A stretch of DNA of 53,089 bases. Origin: Thermodesulfobacteriota bacterium. Lineage in GTDB: Bacteria > Desulfobacterota > BSN033 > UBA1163. Position 1 is the first letter of the stretch. Each line of letters starts with the position of its first letter. Below are positions 8,565-16,552 of this stretch, piece by piece. Below the pieces are notes generated by a model that worked only from the letters and a program-made list of their open reading frames with translations, had not been told where the DNA came from and did not search any database. Position numbers and translations under genes: made by a program. Location: positions 1-53,089 of the forward strand of contig JASEHH010000010.1 of assembly GCA_030017685.1 (NCBI GenBank). Reading direction: 5' to 3'.

Positions 8565-8593
8565 TATGTACTATAAAAATGAACCTTTGTCAA
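8565..8593 (-). promoter_or_regulatory. Sigma-70 promoter of the glutamate synthase operon
   Basis: On the minus strand TTGACA (8588-8593) and TACATA (8565-8570) are separated by exactly 17 bases. Transcription would begin near 8558, at the very base of the first leader hairpin. Confidence 0.75.
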
Positions 8594-8599
8594 GAGAAA

Positions 8600-8745
8600 A
8601 CGAGAGATTTCCGAAAAAGTCCAGAAATCTCTGATTCTATAGATTATGAAACGATTACACGGATTATAAATGCCTTGAAAATTGAGAAAATCTGTTTAAT
8701 CTTTTTTTGAAATCTGTGTAATCAGAGGTCTCTGCTAAGGATTTG
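8600..8745. repeat. Imperfect inverted repeat between the promoter and the ANTAR gene
   Basis: Words such as attacacggatt near 8655 recur inverted as aatctgtgtaat near 8710, and gagagatttcc recurs inverted as agaaatctctg. The stretch has no gene and lies between the ANTAR gene stop and the glutamate synthase promoter. Confidence 0.5.
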
Positions 8746-8777
8746 AAGGGTTTTTCAGAGACCTCAATGATGACTTA

Positions 8778-9482
8778 CTATCCTCCCATTTTATCGGTGA
8801 GGAGAATAGCCTCCGCAATCTCCCGCATGGTCTTGCGGCTGTCCATGCTTGCCTTGCGGATTCGTTTGAAGGCCTCATCTTCGCTCAGTCCCTGTCTCTT
8901 CATCAATACCCCTTTGGCTCTTTCCACCAGTTTCCGGATCTCCAGTTCTTCCTGGATCACTTTGGTCTTTACCATCAGTTCCGTGCTCTCAATGCAGATG
9001 GCGGCCTGACTGGCAACGGCGGTGAGCATGTCCTGCTCCGCCTCGGTAAATTGATGGGGATAAGAGGTATAGCAGTTGATCACCCCGACGACTTTGTCCT
9101 TTATGGCCAGGGGAACGCTGAGCATGGAGACCAGGCTTTCTTTTCTGGCCAGTTCTTTCTCTTTGTAGCGGGGCTCCTTCAGGACATCGAGAATGGCCAG
9201 GGGTTTTTTCGTCTGGGCCACATGACCCACCACTCCCTCCCCCAGTTTTAGAATCCTCTCCTTCAGGTATTCCTCGCTCATGGTCTGTGTGGCCCGGATT
9301 TTAAGAACCTTCTCCTTCTCGTCGAGAAGCCAGAGAGAACAGATCTTCGACCCCATCACATTGGCTGTCACCGTCACGATCAATTTGAGGATGTCATCCA
9401 AATATTGATCCGAAGAAATAGCCTTGCTGATTTCTGTCAGGGCCTTGATCTGCTGTTTATAGGATGCTTTTTTGTAAAGCAA
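8778..9482 (-). CDS. GAF-ANTAR transcription antiterminator
   Basis: An RNA-binding regulator of 234 residues. The GAF sensor covers about 14-160 and the ANTAR domain about 172-230, with ERAKGVLMKRQGLSEDEAF followed by IRKASMDSRKTMREIAEAI. ANTAR proteins bind paired hexaloop hairpins in leaders and prevent terminator formation. It has no receiver domain, so the signal should enter through GAF. I chose the TTG at 9482 because AAAGGAG lies upstream, the resulting N-terminus matches that of the double-GAF kinase, and a further upstream TTG overlaps the promoter's -10 box. It is immediately upstream of, and co-oriented with, the glutamate synthase operon whose leader carries two matching RNA motifs. 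It is divergent from glnA. Confidence 0.93.
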   Translation of the reverse strand: MLYKKASYKQQIKALTEISKAISSDQYLDDILKLIVTVTANVMGSKICSLWLLDEKEKVLKIRATQTMSEEYLKERILKLGEGVVGHVAQTKKPLAILDVLKEPRYKEKELARKESLVSMLSVPLAIKDKVVGVINCYTSYPHQFTEAEQDMLTAVASQAAICIESTELMVKTKVIQEELEIRKLVERAKGVLMKRQGLSEDEAFKRIRKASMDSRKTMREIAEAILLTDKMGG

Positions 9483-9515
9483 TGGGGGCACTCCTTTCCT
9501 CTTGATAGGAATCAA

Positions 9516-9543
9516 TTTATAAAAAAAGGGGAGCGGTTGTCAA
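9516..9543 (-). promoter_or_regulatory. Sigma-70 promoter of the GAF-ANTAR gene
   Basis: The minus strand shows TTGACA (9538-9543) and TATAAA (9516-9521) with a 16-base spacer. This places the transcript start near 9509 and leaves a short leader to the TTG start at 9482. It shares the intergenic space with glnA, which is transcribed the other way. Confidence 0.75.
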
Positions 9544-9625
9544 TATAATTGAATCCTGTGGGGTTGACCGGGGAAGGGAGATTATGCTAAACCTGATTAT
9601 ATTAAATCAAAAGGGGGATAAGGCG

Positions 9626-10957
9626 ATGGCCAGATTGGGAAAAAAGGAAGTTCTTCAGATTGTCAAGGAAAAGCATGTCAAGTTTGTCCGGCTTTGGTTC
9701 ACCGATATCCTCGGTTTTTTGAAGAGTTTTGCCATCACCATTCGCGAATTGGAAGGAGCCCTCGAAGAGGGAATGGGATTTGACGGATCCTCGATCGCCG
9801 GTTTCGCCAGGATTGACGAGAGCGATATGGTGGCCAAGCCGGACCCCTCCACCTTTCGTATCTTTCCCTGGAAGTCGAATGACCATCTGGTGGCTGTGAT
9901 GTTCTGTGATGTTCTTGAACCCAATGGGGACCCTTATCAGGGAGACCCGCGCTGGGTTTTAAAGAAGAATTTGGGAAAGGCCTCCAGGATGGGGTACACC
10001 TTTAATGTGGGCCCCGAGCTCGAATTCTTTTACTTCCAGAAATCTACCGGGAAACCGGAACCCTTAGATTCAGGAGGATATTTTGACCTGACCCCCCTTG
10101 ATGTGGCGAGCGACCTCCGCAAACAGACTGTTATGGCCCTCGAAGAAATGGGCGTGCAGGTCGAATACTGCCATCATGAGGCAGCGCCCAGCCAGCACGA
10201 GATTGATCTGAAATACAAAGATGCCCTCTCCATGGCTGATAACACGATGATCTACCGTCTGATCGTCAAAGAGGTTGCCCTGAAGAATAATGTCTACGCC
10301 AGTTTTATGCCCAAGCCAATTTTCGGCATAAACGGAAGCGGGATGCATACCCATCAATCTCTCTTCAAGGGGAAGAAAAACGCCTTTTTCGATTTGAGGG
10401 ATAAGTATCATCTTTCCCAAATGGCCAAGCATTATATCGCCGGACTGATGAAACATGCGAAAGAGATTACCCTGGTGACCAACCAATGGGTCAATTCCTA
10501 TAAGCGACTGGTGCCGGGTTATGAAGCGCCGGTCTATATCTCCTGGGCGCAGAAGAACCGGTCGGATCTGATTCGGATACCTGTTTACAAGCCGGGAAAA
10601 GAAGTTGCCACACGCGTGGAGTATCGTTCACCGGACCCGGCGTGCAACCCCTATCTGGCTTTTGCGGTCATGCTGGCCGCCGGACTGGAGGGAATCGAGA
10701 AGAAGTATCCTTTGAGGGATCCGGTGGAGAGAAACGTTTATGTGATGGGCGAGGAGGAGAGGAGGAAGCACCGAATCGAATCCCTTCCCGAAGACCTCTG
10801 GGAGGCTATCAAAACCACGGAACAGAGCGAGCTCGTGAGAAAGGCTCTGGGAGATGATCTCTTCTATAAGTTTATCGAAAACAAGAGAATGGAATGGGAG
10901 CGCTTTCGTGCCCGTGTGACCGATTATGAATTAGAGCAGTACTTTGCAATTTTATAA
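9626..10957 (+). CDS. glnA: Glutamine synthetase type I (alpha-like)
   Basis: Makes glutamine from glutamate, ammonium and ATP, the entry step of nitrogen assimilation. The 443-residue protein has the beta-grasp domain with GFDGSSIAGF and the catalytic motifs NGSGMHTHQSL and RVEYRSPDPACNPYLAF. The short C-terminus YELEQYFAIL and the absence of the adenylylation-tyrosine segment match the GSI-alpha class, so adenylyl-transfer control is unlikely. Start 9626 is chosen because GGGGGATAAGG precedes it; an in-frame ATG 14 codons upstream lacks a binding site. Its own leader shows no ANTAR hairpins. It stands opposite the ANTAR gene, which sits next to the glutamate synthase operon, forming a compact nitrogen-assimilation locus. 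Confidence 0.93.
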   Translation: MARLGKKEVLQIVKEKHVKFVRLWFTDILGFLKSFAITIRELEGALEEGMGFDGSSIAGFARIDESDMVAKPDPSTFRIFPWKSNDHLVAVMFCDVLEPNGDPYQGDPRWVLKKNLGKASRMGYTFNVGPELEFFYFQKSTGKPEPLDSGGYFDLTPLDVASDLRKQTVMALEEMGVQVEYCHHEAAPSQHEIDLKYKDALSMADNTMIYRLIVKEVALKNNVYASFMPKPIFGINGSGMHTHQSLFKGKKNAFFDLRDKYHLSQMAKHYIAGLMKHAKEITLVTNQWVNSYKRLVPGYEAPVYISWAQKNRSDLIRIPVYKPGKEVATRVEYRSPDPACNPYLAFAVMLAAGLEGIEKKYPLRDPVERNVYVMGEEERRKHRIESLPEDLWEAIKTTEQSELVRKALGDDLFYKFIENKRMEWERFRARVTDYELEQYFAIL

Positions 10958-11192
10958 CTATTTAGCCGAATAAAAGTAACCATGTAGTCGGAGCTGGGCA
11001 AACCGCTCTCCAAGGCTTCGAATGGCGGTTTTTGGATTGAATGGGAAACAAACGCTATCCTCTGAGTAAGCCCCCTAAAGGAGAACAAAGGGCTGTGCCA
11101 ATGCTCCGAAAGGTGCGCCTCGAAGCCTTTCCGAACGGCTTGCCCATCTCCGCGATACGATTTTGTGCTTTTTTTTGGCTAAACAGTTATGC
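10956..11192. repeat. Long imperfect inverted-repeat element between glnA and the LUD gene
   Basis: The left arm (about 10956-11030) begins ataactatttagcc and carries ctgggcaaaccg and aaggcttcga. The right arm, read backwards from about 11192, has ataactgtttagcc, atgggcaagccg and aaggcttcga. Arms of roughly 75 bases match with scattered differences around an interior of about 85 bases. This resembles a MITE-like element or a large structured RNA; no transposase is present. The glnA stop codon lies at its left end, so it may serve as the glnA transcript end. Confidence 0.6.
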
Positions 11193-11213
11193 AGTTTTTT
11201 AATGGAGGTGAGA

Positions 11214-11855
11214 ATGGATCCGATTAAACAATGGTGGGTTGAAGAGAAAGCAAAGAAGACCATCGAAAAACTGGAGTCTCACGATTTTAAAGCGGTCTTT
11301 GTGAGGGATAAGAAGGAGGCCGTCGAAGAAATCTGGAAATATGTCACCCCTAAGACAAAGGTGGGGGCTGGAGGGTCTGTCACCATCAGAGAATTGGGAA
11401 TTGTGGAGAGGCTGGAAGCCCAGGGAAACGTCCTCTATAACCACTGGAAACAAGGGCTTCCGAAAGAAGAGGTTCTTCAGATTCGGAAAGCCCAGACGAC
11501 CTCTGACCTCTTTCTGAGCAGCACCAATGCCATCACCCTGAATGGGGAACTGGTCAATATCGATGGGATCGGAAACCGCGTCAATTCCTCTGTCTTTGGA
11601 CCGGGCAAGGTCATTTTGGTCGCCGGATATAATAAGATTGTGGATGATGTCCAGGAGGCGATCAAAAGGATAAAGAATGTGTCTGCGCCGCTCAATGCGA
11701 GGCGACTCAATATCGATGTTCCCTGCGCAAAGACGGGAAGGTGTGTGGACTGCAACTCTCCCAACCGGATTTGCAGGGTGGTCGTCATCCACGAGAGAAG
11801 ACCATCGCTGACGGATATGCTCATCATTCTGGTTGGTGAGGAACTGGGTTTTTGA
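11214..11855 (+). CDS. LUD-domain protein (lactate-utilisation-like, LutC/LldG family)
   Basis: This 213-residue cytoplasmic protein consists of one LUD domain, with GAGGSVTIRELGI near the N-terminus, SSTNAITLNGELVNIDGIGNR-type core and VAGYNKIV. It has a C-terminal four-cysteine patch (CAKTGRCVDCNSPNRIC). LUD proteins accompany iron-sulfur lactate oxidases but stand-alone forms are common and uncharacterised. The start is supported by GGAGGTGAGA directly upstream. No lutA or lutB gene is adjacent, although a lactate/glycolate oxidase-like fusion occurs at 33.9 kb. The substrate is not assigned. Confidence 0.8.
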   Translation: MDPIKQWWVEEKAKKTIEKLESHDFKAVFVRDKKEAVEEIWKYVTPKTKVGAGGSVTIRELGIVERLEAQGNVLYNHWKQGLPKEEVLQIRKAQTTSDLFLSSTNAITLNGELVNIDGIGNRVNSSVFGPGKVILVAGYNKIVDDVQEAIKRIKNVSAPLNARRLNIDVPCAKTGRCVDCNSPNRICRVVVIHERRPSLTDMLIILVGEELGF

Positions 11856-11856
11856 A

Positions 11857-12168
11857 ATCCGAAGCACGAAATTCGAAATACGAAACAATTTCGAAATACT
11901 AAATTTGAATGTTCGTATCAATTTAGTAGTATTAGCTCCTTGGAAAAAGGCATTTAATAGAGCGTCTCTTGGGGTTGTCTTTCCTGCGAAAGCAGGAATC
12001 CAGTTTCTTTAAAAACCTCTCTGGATTCCCGCCTGCGCGGGAATGACAGGCGAGGTGATTTTTCAAAGCGCTTAAGTGTTACGAATGTTCAAAACTTGGT
12101 ATTAAAATTATCTTATTCGATATTAGGATTTGTTTCGAATTTCGGTATTCGAATTTCGAAATTGGGGG
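11857..12168. repeat. Composite repeat region upstream of purH
   Basis: Three elements fill this 320-base gap. Near-inverted copies of words like gaaattcgaaatacgaaac lie at 11861-11915 and 12115-12168. A separate hairpin at 11977-12048 begins with ttcctgcgaaagcaggaatccag and closes with ctggattcccg...cgggaatgaca. The latter family also occurs at 15200-15256 and 46862-46932. No gene or riboswitch is seen. Confidence 0.65.
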
Positions 12169-12175
12169 TAAATAA

Positions 12176-13738
12176 ATGGGCAAAATCAGGAGAGCGATTA
12201 TCAGCGTCTCGGAAAAATCTGGAGTTGTCTCGTTTGCTAAAGCTTTGGCGCAGATGGGAGTGGAGATCCTCTCAACAGGAGGGACTGCCAAAATGTTGAG
12301 AGAGCAGGGGCTCTCCGTGACGGACATTTCCGATTATACAGGATTTCCGGAGATGATGGATGGAAGGGTGAAGACCCTTCACCCGAAAGTCCATGGTGGC
12401 CTTTTAGGGCAGAGGTCGAAACCGGAGCATGTCCAGAAGATGAAGGAGCACGGGATTCTTCCCATTGACCTCGTGGCTGTCAATCTTTACCCCTTTGAAG
12501 CGACCGTTGCCAAGGAAGGGTGCAGTCTTGAGGAGGCCATCGAAAATATCGATATCGGCGGGCCCACCATGCTCCGTTCGGCAGCCAAGAATTATCCGGA
12601 TGTGACCGTTTTGGTGGATCCGGTGGATTATAATTTAGTCCTCTCTGAGCTGAAAGAGAAGGGAGAGATCTCTACCGAAACCAATTTTCGATTGGCGAAG
12701 AAGGTTTTTCAACATACAGCCCGATATGATGGCGCCATTTCCAATTATCTCGGTCAGATCGAAAAGGGAAAGAAGGCCCATGAATTTCCGGAGACCTTCA
12801 CGTTCCAGGTGAAGAAGACACAGGAATTACGCTATGGGGAGAACCCCCACCAGAAAGCGGCCTTCTACCGGGAATACTTGTTGACAGAACCCTCCGTTTC
12901 AAATGCTGTCCAGCTACAGGGCAAAGAATTATCCTACAACAATATCCTTGACCTCGATTCCGCCTATGAGACGGTTAAAGAATTTGAGGAGCGGGCCGTC
13001 GTCATCATCAAGCATAATAACCCCTGCGGGGCGGCTACCTCTTTAACGGGTTTGTCCGATGCTTATCGAAAAGCAAGGGACTGTGATCCGGTTTCTGCGT
13101 TTGGCGGGATTGTCGGTTTCAACCGGCCGGTCGATCAGGAAACAGCCCGGGAGATGCGGGACATCTTTCTCGAAGCGATCATCGCTCCCGGTTTTGATCC
13201 GGAGGCGCTGGAGATTCTAAAGGCTAAAAAGGATCTCCGGATTCTTCAAACACCTCCCCTTGCTTCCTTTGCCAATCAGAAGGGATTCGATCTCAGAAAG
13301 GTCGTCGGCGGACTTCTGGTTCAAGACCGGGACCTCGGGAAAGTTCTGATGGATCAATGGAGGGTGGTGACGAAGAGGAAACCGACAGAAGAAGAGAAAA
13401 GAGCGATGGCTTTCGGCTGGAAGGTCGCCAAGCATGTCAAATCGAACGCAATCGTCCTTGTCCGGGAAGACCGGACGATTGGAATCGGGGCAGGTCAGAT
13501 GAGCCGTGTTGATTCCACCCGGCTGGCAGTGATGAAGGCCAAATCTCCGACAAAAGGAACGGTTTTAGCCTCGGATGCAATGTTTCCATTCAGGGATGGA
13601 GTGGATACAGGAGCAGAGGCAGGCGCCATAGCGATCATTCAACCCGGTGGCTCGATTCGGGATGATGAAGTGATTGCGGCTGCCGATGAATATAACATCG
13701 CCATGGTCTTCACAGGGATGAGACACTTTAGACATTAA
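12176..13738 (+). CDS. purH: Bifunctional AICAR transformylase/IMP cyclohydrolase
   Basis: Catalyses the last two steps of de novo IMP synthesis: formylation of AICAR by 10-formyl-THF and ring closure to IMP. The 520-residue protein has the expected length. The cyclohydrolase domain shows [15 protein letters not shown] and the transformylase domain shows KHNNPCGAA and a C-terminal [17 protein letters not shown] binding site precedes the ATG. purD follows, separated by an inverted repeat, so the two purine genes may or may not share a transcript. Confidence 0.96.
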   Translation: MGKIRRAIISVSEKSGVVSFAKALAQMGVEILSTGGTAKMLREQGLSVTDISDYTGFPEMMDGRVKTLHPKVHGGLLGQRSKPEHVQKMKEHGILPIDLVAVNLYPFEATVAKEGCSLEEAIENIDIGGPTMLRSAAKNYPDVTVLVDPVDYNLVLSELKEKGEISTETNFRLAKKVFQHTARYDGAISNYLGQIEKGKKAHEFPETFTFQVKKTQELRYGENPHQKAAFYREYLLTEPSVSNAVQLQGKELSYNNILDLDSAYETVKEFEERAVVIIKHNNPCGAATSLTGLSDAYRKARDCDPVSAFGGIVGFNRPVDQETAREMRDIFLEAIIAPGFDPEALEILKAKKDLRILQTPPLASFANQKGFDLRKVVGGLLVQDRDLGKVLMDQWRVVTKRKPTEEEKRAMAFGWKVAKHVKSNAIVLVREDRTIGIGAGQMSRVDSTRLAVMKAKSPTKGTVLASDAMFPFRDGVDTGAEAGAIAIIQPGGSIRDDEVIAAADEYNIAMVFTGMRHFRH

Positions 13739-13739
13739 A

Positions 13740-13850
13740 AAGTTCTAAGTGACTAAAGTGTCTAAAGTGCTTAAAGTGAACATTTAGCCAAAATATTTTA
13801 ACTTTAGTCACTTTAGCTCACTTTAAACTTTAGGCACTTTCAGATTTTAT
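13740..13850. repeat. Inverted array of ctaaagtg words between purH and purD
   Basis: The left half repeats gtgactaaagtgtctaaagtg and the right half has its complement (actttagtcactttagctcacttta), giving a roughly 35-base imperfect stem. It could form a strong hairpin in the purH-purD transcript. No terminal U-tract is evident. Confidence 0.6.
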
Positions 13851-13865
13851 AAATACGAGGGTTTT

Positions 13866-15140
13866 ATGAAAGTACTGGTGGTGGGCGGCGGTGGCAGGGA
13901 GCATGCCCTGGTATGGAAGATCGGACAGAGCCCAAAAGTATCGAAGATCTACTGTGCTCCGGGCAATGCAGGCATTTCCCAACAGGCGACCATCGTGCCC
14001 ATCAAGGCAAATGACTTGAAGGGCCTTCTCGATTTTGCACTAGAAGAAAAGATTGATCTCACCGTGGTCGGACCCGAAGAACCGCTCACCAGAGGCATTG
14101 TCGATCTCTTTGAGTCAAAAGGGCTTTCGATTTTCGGAGCGAGCCAGAAGGCTGCGGAGCTCGAAGGAAGTAAAGCCTTTGCTAAAGAGATGATGAAGAA
14201 GTACCACCTTCCCACTGCCTCCTATGAGGTCTTCGAGGACCGGCAGAAGGCCATTGACTATATTCGCAAACAAGGCGCCCCCATCGTGGTGAAGGCTGAT
14301 GGCCTCGCCGCAGGCAAAGGGGTGATCCTCTGCAAAACAGTGGAGGAAGCCATTCGGTCTGTCGATCAGATGATGGTGGAGAAGGTCTTCGGGGAGGCAG
14401 GCAATCGGGTTGTGATTGAGGAATATCTTGTGGGGGAGGAGGCTTCTTATCTCGCCTTTACGGACGGAAAAGCGATCCTTCCCCTGGCATCCTCCCAGGA
14501 CCATAAAGCGGTTTTTGATGGGGATGAAGGGCCCAATACAGGAGGAATGGGGGCTTATTCTCCTGCACCAGTGGTGACGGACGAAGTCAATGAGAGGATC
14601 GTTGAGAAGATTTTAAGGCCGATCATTCAGGGAATGGGAGAAGAGGGAAGACCTTACAAAGGCGTCATCTATGCCGGCCTGATGATTCACAACGGTCATC
14701 CAAAAATATTGGAATTCAATGCCCGCTTCGGAGACCCCGAGACTCAGCCGGTCTTGATGCGGATGAAGGGAGATATCGTTCCCATTCTTGAGGCCTGTAT
14801 CAGCGGGAATCTCTCTCGGTGCAAAATCGAATGGGAAAATATGGCTTCGGTCTGCGTGGTCATGGCCTCGAAGGGATATCCCGGGGATTACGAGAAGGGA
14901 AAAGTGATCGAGGGCTTCAAAGAGACTTCTCAAATGGAGAACATCTTCGCCTTCCATGCCGGCACGGCATTAGTTGAAGGCAAGATAGTCACAAATGGAG
15001 GAAGGGTTTTAGGCGTGACCGGCCTGGGAGAGAATATTCCAAAGGCCATTGAGCGGACTTATCAAGCGGTGAAAAAGATTTCCTGGGAAGGGGTTCATTA
15101 CCGAACCGATATCGGCCAAAGGGCGCTGTGCTGGCTCTGA
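13866..15140 (+). CDS. purD: Phosphoribosylamine--glycine ligase
   Basis: ATP-grasp enzyme that joins glycine to phosphoribosylamine, step two of purine synthesis. The 424-residue protein is full length, starting MKVLVVGGGGREHAL. It has the ATP-grasp motifs VVKADGLAAGKGV and LEFNARFGDPETQ and the substrate loop GPNTGGMGAYSP. GAGGG lies close before the ATG. It follows purH in the same direction. Confidence 0.96.
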   Translation: MKVLVVGGGGREHALVWKIGQSPKVSKIYCAPGNAGISQQATIVPIKANDLKGLLDFALEEKIDLTVVGPEEPLTRGIVDLFESKGLSIFGASQKAAELEGSKAFAKEMMKKYHLPTASYEVFEDRQKAIDYIRKQGAPIVVKADGLAAGKGVILCKTVEEAIRSVDQMMVEKVFGEAGNRVVIEEYLVGEEASYLAFTDGKAILPLASSQDHKAVFDGDEGPNTGGMGAYSPAPVVTDEVNERIVEKILRPIIQGMGEEGRPYKGVIYAGLMIHNGHPKILEFNARFGDPETQPVLMRMKGDIVPILEACISGNLSRCKIEWENMASVCVVMASKGYPGDYEKGKVIEGFKETSQMENIFAFHAGTALVEGKIVTNGGRVLGVTGLGENIPKAIERTYQAVKKISWEGVHYRTDIGQRALCWL

Positions 15141-15199
15141 CAAAGATGCAGAGGGCATAGAGCATAGCGTTGGGGTAAGGGCGGCAAATTTACTTTTTT

Positions 15200-15256
15200 G
15201 TCATTCCTGCAAAAGCAGGAATCCAGATCTGGATTCCCGTTTCCACGGGAATGACA
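15200..15256. repeat. Dispersed palindromic repeat (gtcattcctgc family)
   Basis: gtcattcctgcaaaagcaggaatccag is followed by its partner ctggattcccgtttccacgggaatgaca, making a two-part hairpin. The same family is seen at 11977-12048 and 46862-46932. Confidence 0.75.
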
Positions 15257-15288
15257 GAATTGTTATGAGAGTTGGAGGCCAAAACAGA

Positions 15289-16344
15289 ATGTACAAAATC
15301 GCAGTGATCCCCGGAGACGGAACCGGTCCCGAAGCCGTGGCAGAGGGATTGAAGGTTCTGAAAGTAGTCTCTGAAAAGTTCAATTTCAAATACCAACTGG
15401 TCTATTATGATTTAGGTGGAGATCGTTACCTAAAGACCGGAGAGGTTCTTCCGGATTCGATCCTGGAAGAGTTAAAGAAGGTAAACGCCATCTATCTCGG
15501 AGCGATCGGACATCCGGACGTGAAACCAGGAATCCTTGAGAAGGGAATTTTACTGAAGACCCGTTTTGTATTGGATCAGTATATCAACCTGAGACCTGTC
15601 AAACTTTATCCTGGAGTCGAAACGCCTCTAAAAGATAAAAGACCCGAGGATATCGATTTCATCGTTGTGAGAGAGAATACGGAAGGGGCCTATTTAGGCG
15701 CAGGAGGGTTTCACAAAAAGGGCACGCCTGATGAGGTTGCGATTCAGGAGGCAATCCATACCCGGAAAGGTGTGGAACGGTGCATCCGTTATGCGTTTGA
15801 ATACTGCCGGAAGAGGAACAAAAAGAAAAAGGTCACGCTCTGCGGAAAAACGAATGTTCTCACCTATGCCTTCGATCTCTGGGAGAGGACATTTCGCGAA
15901 GTGGCCAAGGAGTACGAAGATATTGAGACCGATTATGCCCATGTGGATGCCATCTGTATGTGGATGGTGAAAAACCCGGAATGGTTCGATGTGATTGTGA
16001 CGGATAATATGTTCGGAGACATCATCACCGATCTGGGAGCGATGATTCAGGGCGGATTGGGAATTGCGGCGGGAGGAAATATTAACCCCGAAGGCGTTTC
16101 GATGTTCGAGCCGATGGGTGGCTCCGCCCCAAAATATACGGGGAAGGGGGTTGTGAGTCCTCTGGCGGCCATTTCAGCCTGCCAGATGATGCTCGAAAAC
16201 CTCGGAGAAGAAAAAGCCTGGAAGCGAATCGAAGAGGCTATCATGAAGGTTGTCAGAATTGATGTGAAGAGCCTGACCGCCGGCAAAATGGGGTATAGCA
16301 CCTCCGAAGTTGGAGATTTAGTGGTGAAATATCTAAGATATTAA
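15289..16344 (+). CDS. leuB: Isopropylmalate/isocitrate dehydrogenase family, probable LeuB
   Basis: NAD-dependent beta-decarboxylating dehydrogenase, most like the actinobacterial-type 3-isopropylmalate dehydrogenase of leucine synthesis. The N-terminal [12 protein letters not shown], the substrate helix [19 protein letters not shown], the ENTEGAY motif, the metal site [13 protein letters not shown] and the C-terminal [14 protein letters not shown] are all present. Length is 351 residues. I chose the ATG at 15289, preceded by GGAGG, over one eight codons upstream that lies in the palindromic repeat. No leuACD genes are adjacent, so isocitrate- or homoisocitrate-type activity is not excluded. 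Confidence 0.8.
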   Translation: MYKIAVIPGDGTGPEAVAEGLKVLKVVSEKFNFKYQLVYYDLGGDRYLKTGEVLPDSILEELKKVNAIYLGAIGHPDVKPGILEKGILLKTRFVLDQYINLRPVKLYPGVETPLKDKRPEDIDFIVVRENTEGAYLGAGGFHKKGTPDEVAIQEAIHTRKGVERCIRYAFEYCRKRNKKKKVTLCGKTNVLTYAFDLWERTFREVAKEYEDIETDYAHVDAICMWMVKNPEWFDVIVTDNMFGDIITDLGAMIQGGLGIAAGGNINPEGVSMFEPMGGSAPKYTGKGVVSPLAAISACQMMLENLGEEKAWKRIEEAIMKVVRIDVKSLTAGKMGYSTSEVGDLVVKYLRY

Positions 16345-16346
16345 TA

Positions 16347-16482
16347 ACCAAATTCCAAGCACCAATAATCAAATAATAACCAATATCTCAATAACCAAAA
16401 CTTTAAACATCATTTGTTAAATATTAGTTTGGTTATTTGAAAATTGGAATTTATTTGGAGTTTGGAATTTGGTTATTGGAAT
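16347..16482. repeat. Imperfect inverted repeat of ccaaattccaa words
   Basis: Left-arm words such as taaccaaattccaagcacc recur inverted as ggagtttggaatttggtta near 16457. The arms enclose an AT-rich centre. It fills the gap between the dehydrogenase and the aldolase and belongs to the same class of word-like noncoding repeats as others in this window. Confidence 0.6.
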
Positions 16483-16552
16483 TTCAATTGTATCGATTTA
16501 GTTAAATTCGAACCTCGCAAACTTTAGCTAAAATTAAAATGGTGGAGGAAAT

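Noticed and set aside
8444..8593. Glutamine riboswitch, T-box or other metabolite riboswitch in the glutamate synthase leader
   Set aside because: No conserved T-box or glutamine-aptamer sequence is present, and the repeated hexaloop-plus-terminator unit next to an ANTAR gene is explained better by protein-mediated antitermination.
9483..9515. Upstream TTG start for the GAF-ANTAR gene
   Set aside because: It touches the -10 box of the TTGACA-16-TATAAA promoter, so it would not be in the transcript, and it lacks a binding site.
9544..9625. Sigma-54 promoter or ANTAR hairpins before glnA
   Set aside because: No TGGC-N8-TTGC-like pair and no A1/G4 hexaloop pair could be found; only a weak TTGACC at 9564 is visible.
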